Notes: a model not told the origin generated them from the letters alone. Shown: positions 26,626-35,752, counted from the stretch's first letter. The stretch is 37,726 bases of DNA from an uncultured Bacteroides sp. (GCA_945607605.1 CALYZE010000020.1:1-37726); one strand, 5' to 3'. Translations and numbers: made by a program.

Positions 26626-28938
26626 TCAATCTGCCAAGGCTATTTTTAACTCTGCTCCTTGTTTGAGTGTGTATATGTCTTGATAGACTTGAATCTCTTG
26701 TTTGTTTCCTGCTGTAAGTGAGATCTTCATTTCTTTTCCTATTTGCATGTGGAAAGTGCTTCCTAAATAGTTTACTTTGAAGGAATAGCTGTTCCACTTC
26801 TTTGGCAACACCGGTGAAAAACTGATGATTCCGTTGCGTATCTGTAGTCCGGCAAAACCCTGTACTATTGCGAGCCAACTGCCTGGCATACTGGTGATAT
26901 GCAGACCTTGGGCGGCTTCATTGTTATAGTCGTCCAAATCGAGCCGAGTCGTGTGCAGAAAGTGCTCATACGCTTTATCTATCTTGCCGATGCGCGCTGC
27001 GAGAATGGAGTGTATGTGTGGAGAGAGAGAAGACTCATGAACGGTCATCGGTTCATAGAACTCAAAGTTTCGGCGGATAGTATCTGTGTCGAAGTCAAAG
27101 GAGTAGAGGTAAAGCCCTAATAACACGTCACTCTGCTTGATGTAGCAAGAACGAAGAATCCTGTCCCATGACCAATGTTGATTGATAGGACGTTGCTCTT
27201 TGGGGATGGCGTCTGTACTTTGCAGTTCTTTGTCCATGTAACCGTCATTTTGAATAAAGATGCCTTGTTCGGTATCTTCAGGCAGGTACATATGTTCTAT
27301 GATGTTTCTCCAACGTTCGGTTTCTTCAGCTTGATTGAAATTGGTAATACGACGCACACGGACGTATTCATCAGGACTCTTCTGGGCAATGATCTCAAGA
27401 TAGTTTAAAGTCATCTTCAAGCATTGTATGCAAGAATAATTCGTATACCAGTTATTGTCCACATTGTTTTGATATTCATCCGGCCCGGTAACCCCTAAGA
27501 TGACATATTTCTGTTTGGGGCGAGAGAAGGATACACGTTGACTCCAGAAACGGCTGATGGCTATCATCACTTCCAATCCGTATTTAGCGATGTATTCCAA
27601 TGAACCGGTCAAGGTAGCTTGTTGAGTGATGGCATAGACCATTATGTTGTTTCGGTGGATTTCTTCAAAAGTAATTTCCCACTCACTGTGACACTCCTCA
27701 CCGTTGTTCGTGACTTGTGGAAAAAGTGCCGCACCATTACTGAAACCTAATTTCTTGGCATTTTCTATGGCTTTCGGTAGTTGGTTATACCGATAGATCA
27801 ATAAATTCTTGACAATCTCCTTGGGAGTGGAAAGCAGAAAGTAAGGAACGCAACATAGTTCTGTATTCCAATACGTGTTCCCACCATACTTTTCTCCAGT
27901 GAAACCTTTGGGAGCAATGTTGAGACGGGGGTCGTCTCCTCGATACGTTTGATAGAGTTGGAATATGTTATACCGAATGCCTTGCTGAGCTTCCGGGTCA
28001 CCTTCAATAAGAACGTCGGCTTCGTCCCAAATGTCCTGCCAGGCTTGTTGATGATCTTTTAAGAGAGCATCCCAACCGCTCGTTTGGGCTTGTCGAGCTT
28101 GTGAAATGGATTCCTCAATCAAGTCTTGCCGTTCATAGTAGAGGGAGGAGACAATGGAGACATATTTGATCAGTGTTACGGTATCGCCGGGTTTTACATC
28201 TGCACCTACGCTGAATCCGGCTTGTTTCTCTTTCTCTATACGTATCGGGTTCGTCATGGGTTCTTGGTTGTTTTTAAAGAACTGATACGTCATGGCATAG
28301 CAGATTTGAGCATCCTCACGACGAGTCTGCGTCCATAGGTAGGCAGAATCGCTGGTGGCTCTGGAGCGCAGAATATTCCAGATCTTCTCATCGGAGTTTT
28401 TGGACTCATTGGCGATATCTCCATCAAGAAGAGGGACTAAAGATACTTTGCCGCTATAGTTGAGAGAGGTTACGCTATATTTGATAAGACAGAGATTGGG
28501 ATGGGCCATGTTTGTGAGATGTTCTACATGAAGGCTGAGCTGGTTGCCACTGGGCGAAGTCACTTCTACATCCCGATAAGAGACTCCTTCTTTCATGCTC
28601 AAGCATCTTTTGAAATGATTGACATACCATCCTGCTAAATCCAGCTCTTCGTCAATGAGTCGAAGGCTGATGTGGCTCCAGTCTATTGCATTGGGTACGC
28701 GGGTGTAAAAATGTGGGAATCCGTTCTTCCACCATTCCACCTTGGTTTTGTCTAAGAATGTGATGCCGGCTACGAAAGAACCGCGATAACTATCACTACT
28801 ATAAGGCTCCTCGAAATTCCCTCGTTGTCCGAAACGTCCGTTCCCGAGGCTGAATATACTTTCCGACATTCTCAAATAATCGGCGTGAAAGTTATCTTCA
28901 ATAATGTTCCATTCATCGGTCTTCAGATATTTCTTCAT
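26626..28938 (-). CDS. GH65-family disaccharide phosphorylase (maltose-phosphorylase-like)
   Basis: The product is 770 aa with no signal peptide, so cytoplasmic. Parts are an N-terminal beta-sandwich with SLGNGRFGQRGNFEE, an (alpha/alpha)6 barrel and a small C-terminal sheet. The catalytic acid is Glu488 in TGPDEYQNNVDNNWYTN. The phosphate-site motif HESSLSP is present, which favours phosphorylase over hydrolase. The family cleaves alpha-glucosides (maltose, kojibiose, nigerose, trehalose) to beta-glucose-1-phosphate. The usual YWDTE motif reads YWNTE, with Asn358 where Asp is normally found near the -1 subsite. It is third after lacI and the MFS gene, but a hairpin (29043-29094) and a weak -7 box (28966-28973) in the 216-bp gap allow independent expression. 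No beta-phosphoglucomutase is nearby. Confidence 0.9.
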   Translation of the reverse strand: MKKYLKTDEWNIIEDNFHADYLRMSESIFSLGNGRFGQRGNFEEPYSSDSYRGSFVAGITFLDKTKVEWWKNGFPHFYTRVPNAIDWSHISLRLIDEELDLAGWYVNHFKRCLSMKEGVSYRDVEVTSPSGNQLSLHVEHLTNMAHPNLCLIKYSVTSLNYSGKVSLVPLLDGDIANESKNSDEKIWNILRSRATSDSAYLWTQTRREDAQICYAMTYQFFKNNQEPMTNPIRIEKEKQAGFSVGADVKPGDTVTLIKYVSIVSSLYYERQDLIEESISQARQAQTSGWDALLKDHQQAWQDIWDEADVLIEGDPEAQQGIRYNIFQLYQTYRGDDPRLNIAPKGFTGEKYGGNTYWNTELCCVPYFLLSTPKEIVKNLLIYRYNQLPKAIENAKKLGFSNGAALFPQVTNNGEECHSEWEITFEEIHRNNIMVYAITQQATLTGSLEYIAKYGLEVMIAISRFWSQRVSFSRPKQKYVILGVTGPDEYQNNVDNNWYTNYSCIQCLKMTLNYLEIIAQKSPDEYVRVRRITNFNQAEETERWRNIIEHMYLPEDTEQGIFIQNDGYMDKELQSTDAIPKEQRPINQHWSWDRILRSCYIKQSDVLLGLYLYSFDFDTDTIRRNFEFYEPMTVHESSLSPHIHSILAARIGKIDKAYEHFLHTTRLDLDDYNNEAAQGLHITSMPGSWLAIVQGFAGLQIRNGIISFSPVLPKKWNSYSFKVNYLGSTFHMQIGKEMKISLTAGNKQEIQVYQDIYTLKQGAELKIALAD

Positions 28939-29042
28939 GGCAGGTGTTTTGTGTAGTTATGGCTGTAAAGATAAACAATCTACGGAAATAAAAAAGAAAA
29001 GAGGAAGACAAAAATAGGGGATGAATAGGGAATGAATCAAAA

Positions 29043-29094
29043 AAACACCGGAGAAAACGTCGTCTTTTCGTGTAAACGATGCTTCCTACGGTGT
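29043..29094 (-). terminator. Hairpin with T-tract after the MFS gene, before GH65
   Basis: Read on the minus strand, AACACCG (29094-29088) pairs with CGGTGTT (29049-29043), the latter running directly into TTTT. The inner 38 nt contain a further small GAAAA/TTTTC pairing. It could terminate or attenuate transcription between the transporter and phosphorylase genes. Confidence 0.6.
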
Positions 29095-29154
29095 TCAATA
29101 AAAGGATTCTCGGTATGAGTTAATGTTCTATTTTTAGTAGATTCCGAGAGTGGG

Positions 29155-30531
29155 TTATTTATCTGTTTTTTCTCCTTCGCTCTCTTTGATGAAATATACA
29201 CAAATGGCACCGATTATCAACATCACTCCGGCAGTAATCAACATATTGATTTCAGGGGGTAGTGCCCCTTCCGGAGTGAAATAGGCGAGTATTGTGCCAC
29301 CTAAAGTAGCTGCCACGATTTGTGGAATACAGATGGTTCCGTTGAAGAGGCCTAAATAAGTACCCATGTGTCCGCCCGACAAAGCATTGGTAAGGATGGT
29401 AAATGGCAATGCCAGCATGGCCGCCCATGCACAACCTATCAGCAGATAGGATATAAACAAGAGATACGGGTCGTGCATGAAATAGGTGGAAATGAATCCT
29501 ATACCTCCCAACACAAGGCTGAGGGAGTAGACGAAACGGCGGTCTTTAAACATCGGAATACAGATAGCCCAAAGTACGGAACCGATAGCCTGGACGGCGA
29601 AGAGCACACCTACCCAGTTGGCTGCTTCTTGATATTCTAAACTTTTGGTGTCGAGCACAATCCGGTTGATGCCGTTTACTGTATGTTCTACAGTCGGTGC
29701 ATCGAATGCATTGGCTGCGATACTGCCGTTTGTATAAGTCCACATGAACATAAATGCAAACCAGCAAAAAAACTGTACCAATCCTACTGTCCAGAAAGCC
29801 TTGGGAGCCTTGACGAGCAGTTTTAATAGATTGGTCTTTTCATGCTTTTGGTCTTCTGTGATGCCATGATATTCAGCATATTCGGCGGGGGGCATTTCTT
29901 TGACCTTCATCGAGGTATAGATTACACAGAATATAAGGATGGCAGCTCCAATATAGAAAGAATAGATCACAGAATCAGGAATAACACCCTGTGATGCTGT
30001 ATTACTGATGCCTATCCAGGCAAAGATAAACGGGAACAAGTATCCTACCAAACTACCTGCATTGCAAAGAAAACTTTGAATGGAGTAGGCGAGTCCTTTC
30101 TGTTTCTCATTGACCATATCTCCCACCATCATTTTGAAAGGCTGCATGGCCATATTGATGGAAGTATCGAGGAACATTAAAGATACTAATCCAAATATCA
30201 TAGCGGTACTTACTGCCATACCGAAACTACCGGCATTGGGCAATAGGCACATGACTAATACGGCTACCAAGGAACCGATAAAAAGATAGGGAATGCGACG
30301 TCCGAAGCGTGTCCATGTCTTGTCGCTGGCCACACCTACTATAGGTTGCACAATGATACCTGCCAACGGAGGCAATATCCAGAAGTAACTTAAATTATGT
30401 GGGTCGGCTCCAAGTGTGGAGAAAATACGGCTAATGTTTGCGCTTTGCAACGCATACGCAATCTGTACGCCGAAAAAACCGAAGCTGATGTTCCACAGCT
30501 TCCAGAAACTTAAATCGGGTTTTACTTTCAT
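29155..30531 (-). CDS. MFS sugar transporter (SLC45/GPH-like sugar:cation symporter)
   Basis: The product is 458 aa with twelve predicted membrane helices. The N-terminus FWKLWNISFGFFGVQIAYAL and the loop GVASDKTWTRFGRRIPYLF are characteristic of the sucrose/maltose proton-symporter-like branch of the major facilitator superfamily. It presumably imports a disaccharide across the inner membrane to the GH65 phosphorylase encoded next. It follows lacI by 23 bp, so the two are one transcript. Substrate is inferred from neighbours only: an alpha-glucoside would suit GH65, while a galacto-oligosaccharide would suit the divergent GH53/GH2 genes. Confidence 0.9.
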   Translation of the reverse strand: MKVKPDLSFWKLWNISFGFFGVQIAYALQSANISRIFSTLGADPHNLSYFWILPPLAGIIVQPIVGVASDKTWTRFGRRIPYLFIGSLVAVLVMCLLPNAGSFGMAVSTAMIFGLVSLMFLDTSINMAMQPFKMMVGDMVNEKQKGLAYSIQSFLCNAGSLVGYLFPFIFAWIGISNTASQGVIPDSVIYSFYIGAAILIFCVIYTSMKVKEMPPAEYAEYHGITEDQKHEKTNLLKLLVKAPKAFWTVGLVQFFCWFAFMFMWTYTNGSIAANAFDAPTVEHTVNGINRIVLDTKSLEYQEAANWVGVLFAVQAIGSVLWAICIPMFKDRRFVYSLSLVLGGIGFISTYFMHDPYLLFISYLLIGCAWAAMLALPFTILTNALSGGHMGTYLGLFNGTICIPQIVAATLGGTILAYFTPEGALPPEINMLITAGVMLIIGAICVYFIKESEGEKTDK

Positions 30532-30554
30532 TACTATAATAAGATGTTAGTTTG

Positions 30555-31559
30555 TTATTTCGTTGTTCCTCTCACTACCAAGTTAGTGCGTACAATTCGG
30601 TTAGGGCTCTTTTCTTTCCCTTCCAACTTGTTTATCAGGATGCTGAAGGCGCTTCTGCCTACTTCCTCACCATGTTGCTCTACGGTGGTCAGTTTGGGGT
30701 CAGTACTTTGTGCAATGGCTCCGTCGGTAAACCCGCAGATGGACACTTCGTCTGGAACTTTGAGCCCTACTAACTTACAAGCGTATAGAATGCCTGATGC
30801 TGTTTCATCGTTGATGGCAAAGAAACCGTCGGGACGATTGACCCCTTCCAGTAGATCGGGAGTCAATGCAATGGCACGTTCACGAGTGTCACAAAGTAGT
30901 ATCATACTGTCATCTACCGGGATTTTATATTTCTTCATGGCATCCAAATAACCGTTGCGGCGGTTCTTGGTGATTTCCAGATGAGGGGCAGCTCCATAGA
31001 AGAGGATGCGCTTACAGCCGGTTTGTATCATGTATTCTACGGCGGCAAAGGAGCCGGCATAGTCATCTACTACCACGCGTTCGGTCTTCAAACCTGTACA
31101 GATGCGGTCATAGAAAACGATGGGAATATTGTTGTGCAGTAATTCTTGGTAATGGTCGTATTGTGCTGTATCTTTCGCTAAAGAGGCAATCACTCCACAG
31201 ACACGGGCGGCAAAGAAAGAATGTACAATCTTTACTTCTTGCTCATACGACTCGTTGCTTTGTGCCACAATAATGTTGTAGCCGGCTTCGGCAGCCGATC
31301 TCTCTATTCCACTCAATACACAAGAGAAAAAATGATGTACTAATTGCGGGATAATGACTCCGATTGTATTGCTACGGCTGGCGCGGAGGTTTACGGCAAG
31401 TACGTTTGGCTTATAATTATGTTCACGCGCATAGGCATGGATCAGGTCGCGAGTCTCCTGACTGATGTCCGGATTGTCTTTCAGTGCCCTTGACACTGTG
31501 GAGGGTGAGACGCTTAACGCCCGGGCAATGTCCTTAATGGTTATCTGCGGTTTATTCAT
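30555..31559 (-). CDS. LacI-family transcriptional regulator
   Basis: The product is 334 aa. The N-terminal HTH ITIKDIARALSVSPSTVSRA is followed by the hinge YKPNVLAVNLRASRSNTIGV, then a periplasmic-binding-protein-like effector domain to residue 334, full family length. It is a cytoplasmic sugar-responsive DNA-binding protein and first gene of the lacI-MFS unit. The divergent region it shares with GH53 contains a 14-bp LacI-type site (31749-31762). The reverse complement of that site recurs upstream of susC (35676-35689), so its regulon probably includes both sides. Whether it represses or activates is not settled; site placement ahead of the promoters hints at activation. Confidence 0.95.
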   Translation of the reverse strand: MNKPQITIKDIARALSVSPSTVSRALKDNPDISQETRDLIHAYAREHNYKPNVLAVNLRASRSNTIGVIIPQLVHHFFSCVLSGIERSAAEAGYNIIVAQSNESYEQEVKIVHSFFAARVCGVIASLAKDTAQYDHYQELLHNNIPIVFYDRICTGLKTERVVVDDYAGSFAAVEYMIQTGCKRILFYGAAPHLEITKNRRNGYLDAMKKYKIPVDDSMILLCDTRERAIALTPDLLEGVNRPDGFFAINDETASGILYACKLVGLKVPDEVSICGFTDGAIAQSTDPKLTTVEQHGEEVGRSAFSILINKLEGKEKSPNRIVRTNLVVRGTTK

Positions 31560-31580
31560 AAGTATAATTTATTTTTCCGT

Positions 31581-31588
31581 CAAAGATA
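31581..31588 (-). promoter_or_regulatory. lacI -7 element
   Basis: The minus strand reads TATCTTTG, an exact TAnnTTTG, 22 bp before the lacI ATG. The nearest suitable TTG is 23 bp upstream, slightly too far. Confidence 0.6.
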
Positions 31589-31748
31589 ATGCAAATTGAA
31601 AACAGAGAGTCCAATTTACTTGAACTTTATGTTCAGATGCAACTTATCTCCTTTAAAATTAAAGGCGAACTTGGTTAATCTGATTGCAAAAATAACGGAA
31701 TATGGTAAAATGCACTTATTCATTGATATATATCGAAGCGTTAGTTCG

Positions 31749-31762
31749 TGCAAACGATTGCA
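31749..31762 (+). promoter_or_regulatory. LacI-family operator upstream of GH53
   Basis: TGCAAACGATTGCA has TGCAA/TTGCA arms around a centre containing CG. It fits the LacI-type cre pattern TGWAANCGNTNWCA at all but two symmetric positions. It starts 72 bp before the GH53 -7 box and about 160 bp from the lacI -7 box. The rest of 31560-31851 shows no gene. Confidence 0.75.
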
Positions 31763-31820
31763 TATGATTGTTCTTTTGATAATAGTGAATAGGATATTAG
31801 GCGTATCTAGTCTAATTTCT

Positions 31821-31828
31821 TATATTTG
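31821..31828 (+). promoter_or_regulatory. GH53 -7 element
   Basis: TATATTTG is an exact TAnnTTTG, 23 bp before ATG 31852. No TTG occurs 19-21 bp upstream, consistent with a promoter that needs an activator. Confidence 0.65.
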
Positions 31829-31851
31829 CGATTTACAAAATTAGAGTAATC

Positions 31852-33027
31852 ATGAGATACATTAAACTTTTAACTTTTCTTTTTCTTGTTGCTTTGGTAG
31901 CCATAGCATGTGGTAATCAAAATGAAAAAGATCCAAATGAGGATGGTCATCCGGATGATGGAAACACTTCTGTTGCTGGTTTTGCTCAAGGCGCAGATAT
32001 CAGTTGGGTAACAGAAATGGAGCAAAAAGGGATGAAGTTTTATAATACTGAAGGAAAAGCAACCGACTGCTTCCAATTGATGAAAGACCTTGGTTTGAAT
32101 GCTGTCCGCCTTCGGGTTTGGGTAAATCCTGACAAACATGGCAACTGGTGTGATAAGGATGACTTTTTAGTGAAAGCAAAGCGGGCTGCAAAACTGGGAA
32201 TGGATGTGATGGTTGACTTTCATTATAGTGATTGGTGGGCTGATCCGGGTCAGCAGCATAAACCGGCTGCTTGGAAAGGGAAGTCGCTTGTTGAACTGAA
32301 ACAAGCCATTGCCGATCATACCCAAGATGTGCTCAATGCATTGAAATCTGCAGGAATAACACCCAAGTGGGTACAAGTGGGCAATGAAATCCGTCCGGGC
32401 ATGTTGTGGGATGAAGATGTTGCTTTAAGCGGTGCTTCATACGATGTGAGAGAATGTGATGTGAAAGATTCCGGTAGTACTTCTACTAAAGTGAAATATC
32501 CTAAGAACTTTGCCAATCTGGCTACTTTTATCAATGCAGGCTATGATGCTGTGAAAGCTGTTTTCCCGAGTTCCATTGTCATTGTTCATTTGGATAACGG
32601 ATATGATCAATCCTTATATAATTGGTTCTTCGACGAGTTGAAAAAGAACAGTGGAAAGTGGGATATGATAGGTATGTCCATTTATCCTTACTGGACAATG
32701 CTTGAACATAAAGAGTATACACCTGAGAGAACCATTACCGAATGCATCGACAATATAAAGAAGGTGAGTACCAAGTATAATTGTGATGTGATGATAGTGG
32801 AAACAGGAATGGAATGTGCGGATACTAAAGGCCAGTTGGCTACTGCCTCTATTCTGCAAGAAGGAAAAAAACAACTGACTCGTCTTTTGAAGGAGTGTCG
32901 TGAGAACACGAATGACCGTTGTAAGGGGGTATTTTATTGGGAGCCTGAGTGCAGACCCAGTCAATACCGATTGGGAGCATTTACTGAAAACGGTTATCCT
33001 ACTGTGATAATGGATGCTTTTAAATAA
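31852..33027 (+). CDS. GH53 arabinogalactan endo-beta-1,4-galactanase, surface lipoprotein
   Basis: The product is 391 aa with a lipoprotein signal, lipid Cys20 (VAIAC). The following stretch is rich in Asp, Glu and Asn, as in surface-exported Bacteroidetes lipoproteins. The GH53 barrel shows GADISWVTEMEQKG, NAVRLRVWVNP, MVDFHYSDWWADPG, acid/base Glu179 in WVQVGNEIRPG, and nucleophile Glu317 in VETGMEC. It cuts internal beta-1,4-galactosyl bonds of pectic galactan outside the cell. It is first of a two-gene unit with GH2 (31 bp downstream), and the same pair occurs in the known B. thetaiotaomicron galactan locus. A LacI-type operator and a -7 box precede it. Confidence 0.95.
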   Translation: MRYIKLLTFLFLVALVAIACGNQNEKDPNEDGHPDDGNTSVAGFAQGADISWVTEMEQKGMKFYNTEGKATDCFQLMKDLGLNAVRLRVWVNPDKHGNWCDKDDFLVKAKRAAKLGMDVMVDFHYSDWWADPGQQHKPAAWKGKSLVELKQAIADHTQDVLNALKSAGITPKWVQVGNEIRPGMLWDEDVALSGASYDVRECDVKDSGSTSTKVKYPKNFANLATFINAGYDAVKAVFPSSIVIVHLDNGYDQSLYNWFFDELKKNSGKWDMIGMSIYPYWTMLEHKEYTPERTITECIDNIKKVSTKYNCDVMIVETGMECADTKGQLATASILQEGKKQLTRLLKECRENTNDRCKGVFYWEPECRPSQYRLGAFTENGYPTVIMDAFK

Positions 33028-33058
33028 TACATTTATTAAATAGAATTTGAAAAAAGAG

Positions 33059-35533
33059 ATGAAACGAATCATATTTATCTATGCCTATTGCTTCCTTTTT
33101 ACTTTGATGGGCATGGCGCAAAGACAAGAATGGGCACTGGAGAAAAACTGGAAGTTTACAAAAGGAGATGTTTCTGAAGCCTCACAGATAAGCTTTGATG
33201 ATCGTCAGTGGGAAACGGTAACGATTCCGCATGATTGGGCTATCTTTGGTCCTTTTGATCGTAACAACGATTTGCAAGAGGTGACGGTTACACAAAACTT
33301 TGAAAAGAAAGCAACGGTGAAGACCGGGCGTACCGGTGGGCTGCCTTATGTAGGGATTGGTTGGTACCGAACTAAATTTGATACGCCTGTAGGCAAACAG
33401 ATCACTTTGATTTTTGATGGTGCGATGAGTGAAGCACGTGTTTACGTGAATGGAAAAGAAGCTTGCTTTTGGCCTTTCGGTTATAATTCTTTCCATTGCG
33501 ATGTGACTGAGTTTCTGAATGCAGATGGCAAAGAGAATGTACTTGCTGTACGTTTGGAAAATAAGCCTCAGTCTTCACGTTGGTATCCGGGAGCGGGGCT
33601 ATATCGCAATGTACATGTCGTGGCTACAGAAGAAGTACACGTACCTGTTTGGGGTACGCAACTGACCACTCCACATGTTGCGGATGATTATGCGGCTGTA
33701 CGGCTGCTGACTACCGTTGAAGGTTCCGGTGATAAAGATATTCGTATTCTGACGCATATTATTTCTCCTGACGACAAGGTGGTGGCTACCAAAGATAACA
33801 CTCGTAAGATAAACCATGGACAGCCTTTTGAACAAAACTTCTTGGTCAATGCTCCTTCTTTATGGTCGCCAGAGACACCTTATTTATATAAGGCAGTTTC
33901 CAAAATATATATTGATGGCAAACAAGTTGATGAATATACTACTCGTTTTGGCATCCGTAGCATTGAAATTATAGCTGACAAAGGCTTTTACCTAAATGGC
34001 AAACATCGCAAATTCCAAGGCGTATGCAATCACCATGATCTCGGACCGTTAGGGGCTGCTGTTAACGTGGCTGCTCTTCGTCGTCAGCTCACTTTGTTGA
34101 AGGATATGGGATGTGACGCCATTCGTACGGCTCATAATATGCCAACTCCCGAATTGGTGGAACTGTGTGATGAGATGGGTTTTATGATGATGGTAGAGCC
34201 TTTTGATGAATGGGATATTGCCAAGTGTGCCAATGGTTATCATCGTTATTTCAATGACTGGGCCGAAAAAGACATGGTTAATATGTTGCGGCATTATCGC
34301 AACCATGCCAGCGTGGTCATGTGGAGCATTGGTAATGAAGTACCTACCCAATGCAGTCCCGTAGGTTATAAGGTCGCTTCTTTTCTGCAGGATATTTGTC
34401 ACCGCGAAGATCCTACTCGTCCTGTAACCTGTGGTATGGATCAGGTTTCTTGTGTACTGGCCAATGGCTTTGCTGCCATGATTGATGTGCCCGGTTTGAA
34501 TTACCGTGCGCATCGGTATGTAGAATCGTACGAAAAGTTGCCTCAGAATATAGTACTTGGCTCGGAAACGGCTTCTACAGTGAGCTCACGTGGAGTTTAT
34601 AAATTCCCGGTGGAACTAAAGAAGCAGGTGGTTTATGAAGATCATCAGAGTTCAGGTTATGATACAGAGGCTTGTTCATGGTCAAACGTGCCTGATGAAG
34701 ATTTTGCTTTAGCGGATGACTATAACTGGACTATTGGGCAGTTTGTTTGGACGGGCTTTGATTACCTGGGTGAACCTTCTCCGTATGATACAGATGCTTG
34801 GCCTAGTCATAGTTCTGTGTTTGGTATCATCGATTTGGCAAGTCTTCCGAAAGACCGCTACTATTTGTATCGCAGTGTGTGGAATAAAGATGCGAATACT
34901 TTGCATGTCCTGCCTCATTGGACTTGGCCGGGCAGAGAAGGAGAGAACACGCCTGTCTTTGTTTATACCAATCACCCCAGTGCTGAATTGTTTGTCAATG
35001 GCAAAAGCTTCGGTAAACAACGTAAACTTAGCATGGAAGAAAGCCGTGCTTTGGTAGGGAAAGATTCTCTTGCTCTACAACGCCGTTATCGTCTGATGTG
35101 GATGGATGTGCCCTATGAACCGGGTGAAATAAAAGTAGTAGCCTACGATAAAAATGGCAAATCAATAGAAGAGAAAGTGGTTCGTACCGCTGGTAAACCC
35201 CATCATTTGGAAGTAGTGACCGATCGTACTCAACTTTCTGCCGATGGAAAAGACTTGGCGTACATCACAGTCCGCGTAGTCGATAAAGAGGGCAATCTTT
35301 GCCCGGCAGATCATCGCATGATTCATTTTTCAGTGAAGGGGGCAGGGCAATATCGTGCAGCGGCCAATGGAGATGCAACCAGTCTTGATTTATTCCATTT
35401 ACCTAAAATGCCTGCTTTTAGTGGTCAGCTGACAGCCATTGTTCAAAGTAAAGAAGAGATAGGAGAGATTGTGTTTGAAGCTAAGGCTAAAGGAGTAAAA
35501 CCTGCTAAACTTATTCTTTCTTCTGCGAAATAG
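33059..35533 (+). CDS. GH2 beta-galactosidase
   Basis: The product is 824 aa from ATG 33059, which starts the signal peptide (MKRIIFIYAYCFLF, ending MGMA). A TTG four codons upstream is less likely. Order: N-terminal sugar-binding sandwich (WKF, IPHDWAI), immunoglobulin-like domain, catalytic barrel with acid/base about Glu427 (MWSIGNEVPTQ) and nucleophile about Glu503 (LGSETAST), then a DUF4982-like domain (VFVYTNHPSAELFVNGKSFG) and a C-terminal Ig-like domain (HHLEVVTDRTQLSADGKD). It probably removes terminal galactose from galacto-oligosaccharides in the periplasm, next to the GH53 enzyme. Strict substrate is inferred from context, since GH2 also includes mannosidases and glucuronidases. 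Confidence 0.93.
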   Translation: MKRIIFIYAYCFLFTLMGMAQRQEWALEKNWKFTKGDVSEASQISFDDRQWETVTIPHDWAIFGPFDRNNDLQEVTVTQNFEKKATVKTGRTGGLPYVGIGWYRTKFDTPVGKQITLIFDGAMSEARVYVNGKEACFWPFGYNSFHCDVTEFLNADGKENVLAVRLENKPQSSRWYPGAGLYRNVHVVATEEVHVPVWGTQLTTPHVADDYAAVRLLTTVEGSGDKDIRILTHIISPDDKVVATKDNTRKINHGQPFEQNFLVNAPSLWSPETPYLYKAVSKIYIDGKQVDEYTTRFGIRSIEIIADKGFYLNGKHRKFQGVCNHHDLGPLGAAVNVAALRRQLTLLKDMGCDAIRTAHNMPTPELVELCDEMGFMMMVEPFDEWDIAKCANGYHRYFNDWAEKDMVNMLRHYRNHASVVMWSIGNEVPTQCSPVGYKVASFLQDICHREDPTRPVTCGMDQVSCVLANGFAAMIDVPGLNYRAHRYVESYEKLPQNIVLGSETASTVSSRGVYKFPVELKKQVVYEDHQSSGYDTEACSWSNVPDEDFALADDYNWTIGQFVWTGFDYLGEPSPYDTDAWPSHSSVFGIIDLASLPKDRYYLYRSVWNKDANTLHVLPHWTWPGREGENTPVFVYTNHPSAELFVNGKSFGKQRKLSMEESRALVGKDSLALQRRYRLMWMDVPYEPGEIKVVAYDKNGKSIEEKVVRTAGKPHHLEVVTDRTQLSADGKDLAYITVRVVDKEGNLCPADHRMIHFSVKGAGQYRAAANGDATSLDLFHLPKMPAFSGQLTAIVQSKEEIGEIVFEAKAKGVKPAKLILSSAK

Positions 35534-35561
35534 ATATACGAAGAATAAGAAGACGTTTTTT

Positions 35562-35602
35562 CATCCCTATTCCATTGAATTTTGATTCATGGGGTAGGGA
35601 TG
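35562..35602 (+). terminator. Hairpin between GH2 and susC
   Basis: CATCCCTATTCCAT (35562-35575) pairs with ATGGGGTAGGGATG (35589-35602) through 14 bp with two G-U wobbles, 13-nt loop. No strong T-tract follows, so read-through is possible. It probably separates GH53-GH2 from susC. Confidence 0.6.
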
Positions 35603-35675
35603 AATGGTTATTGTTCATAATTATTTGTTTGATTACTTGGCTGATCCTTTTCTTTTCTTTTCCGAGGGAGTTTAG

Positions 35676-35689
35676 TGCAATCGTTTGCA
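35676..35689 (+). promoter_or_regulatory. LacI-family operator upstream of susC
   Basis: TGCAATCGTTTGCA is the exact reverse complement of the site at 31749-31762. The outer bases also match: both read GTGCAA-N4-TTGCAT on the plus strand. It starts 69 bp before the -7 box at 35745. The region 35534-35855 otherwise holds only the hairpin and promoter. Confidence 0.75.
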
Positions 35690-35717
35690 TTCCTGCAACT
35701 ACACATTTTACGTGTCC

Positions 35718-35752
35718 TTTGTTTTTTACTAAACTAATAAAACATATTTTTG
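35718..35752 (+). promoter_or_regulatory. Possible susC promoter
   Basis: TATTTTTG (35745-35752) is an exact TAnnTTTG. TTTG at 35718-35721 lies 23 bp upstream, a little far. It would leave a leader of about 95 nt. A second, poorer -7 candidate, TAACTTTA, lies at 35835-35842. Confidence 0.5.

Noticed and set aside
31596-31844. An 82-codon frame in the lacI/GH53 intergenic region
   Set aside because: It spans the operator and the GH53 -7 box; composition and content look noncoding.
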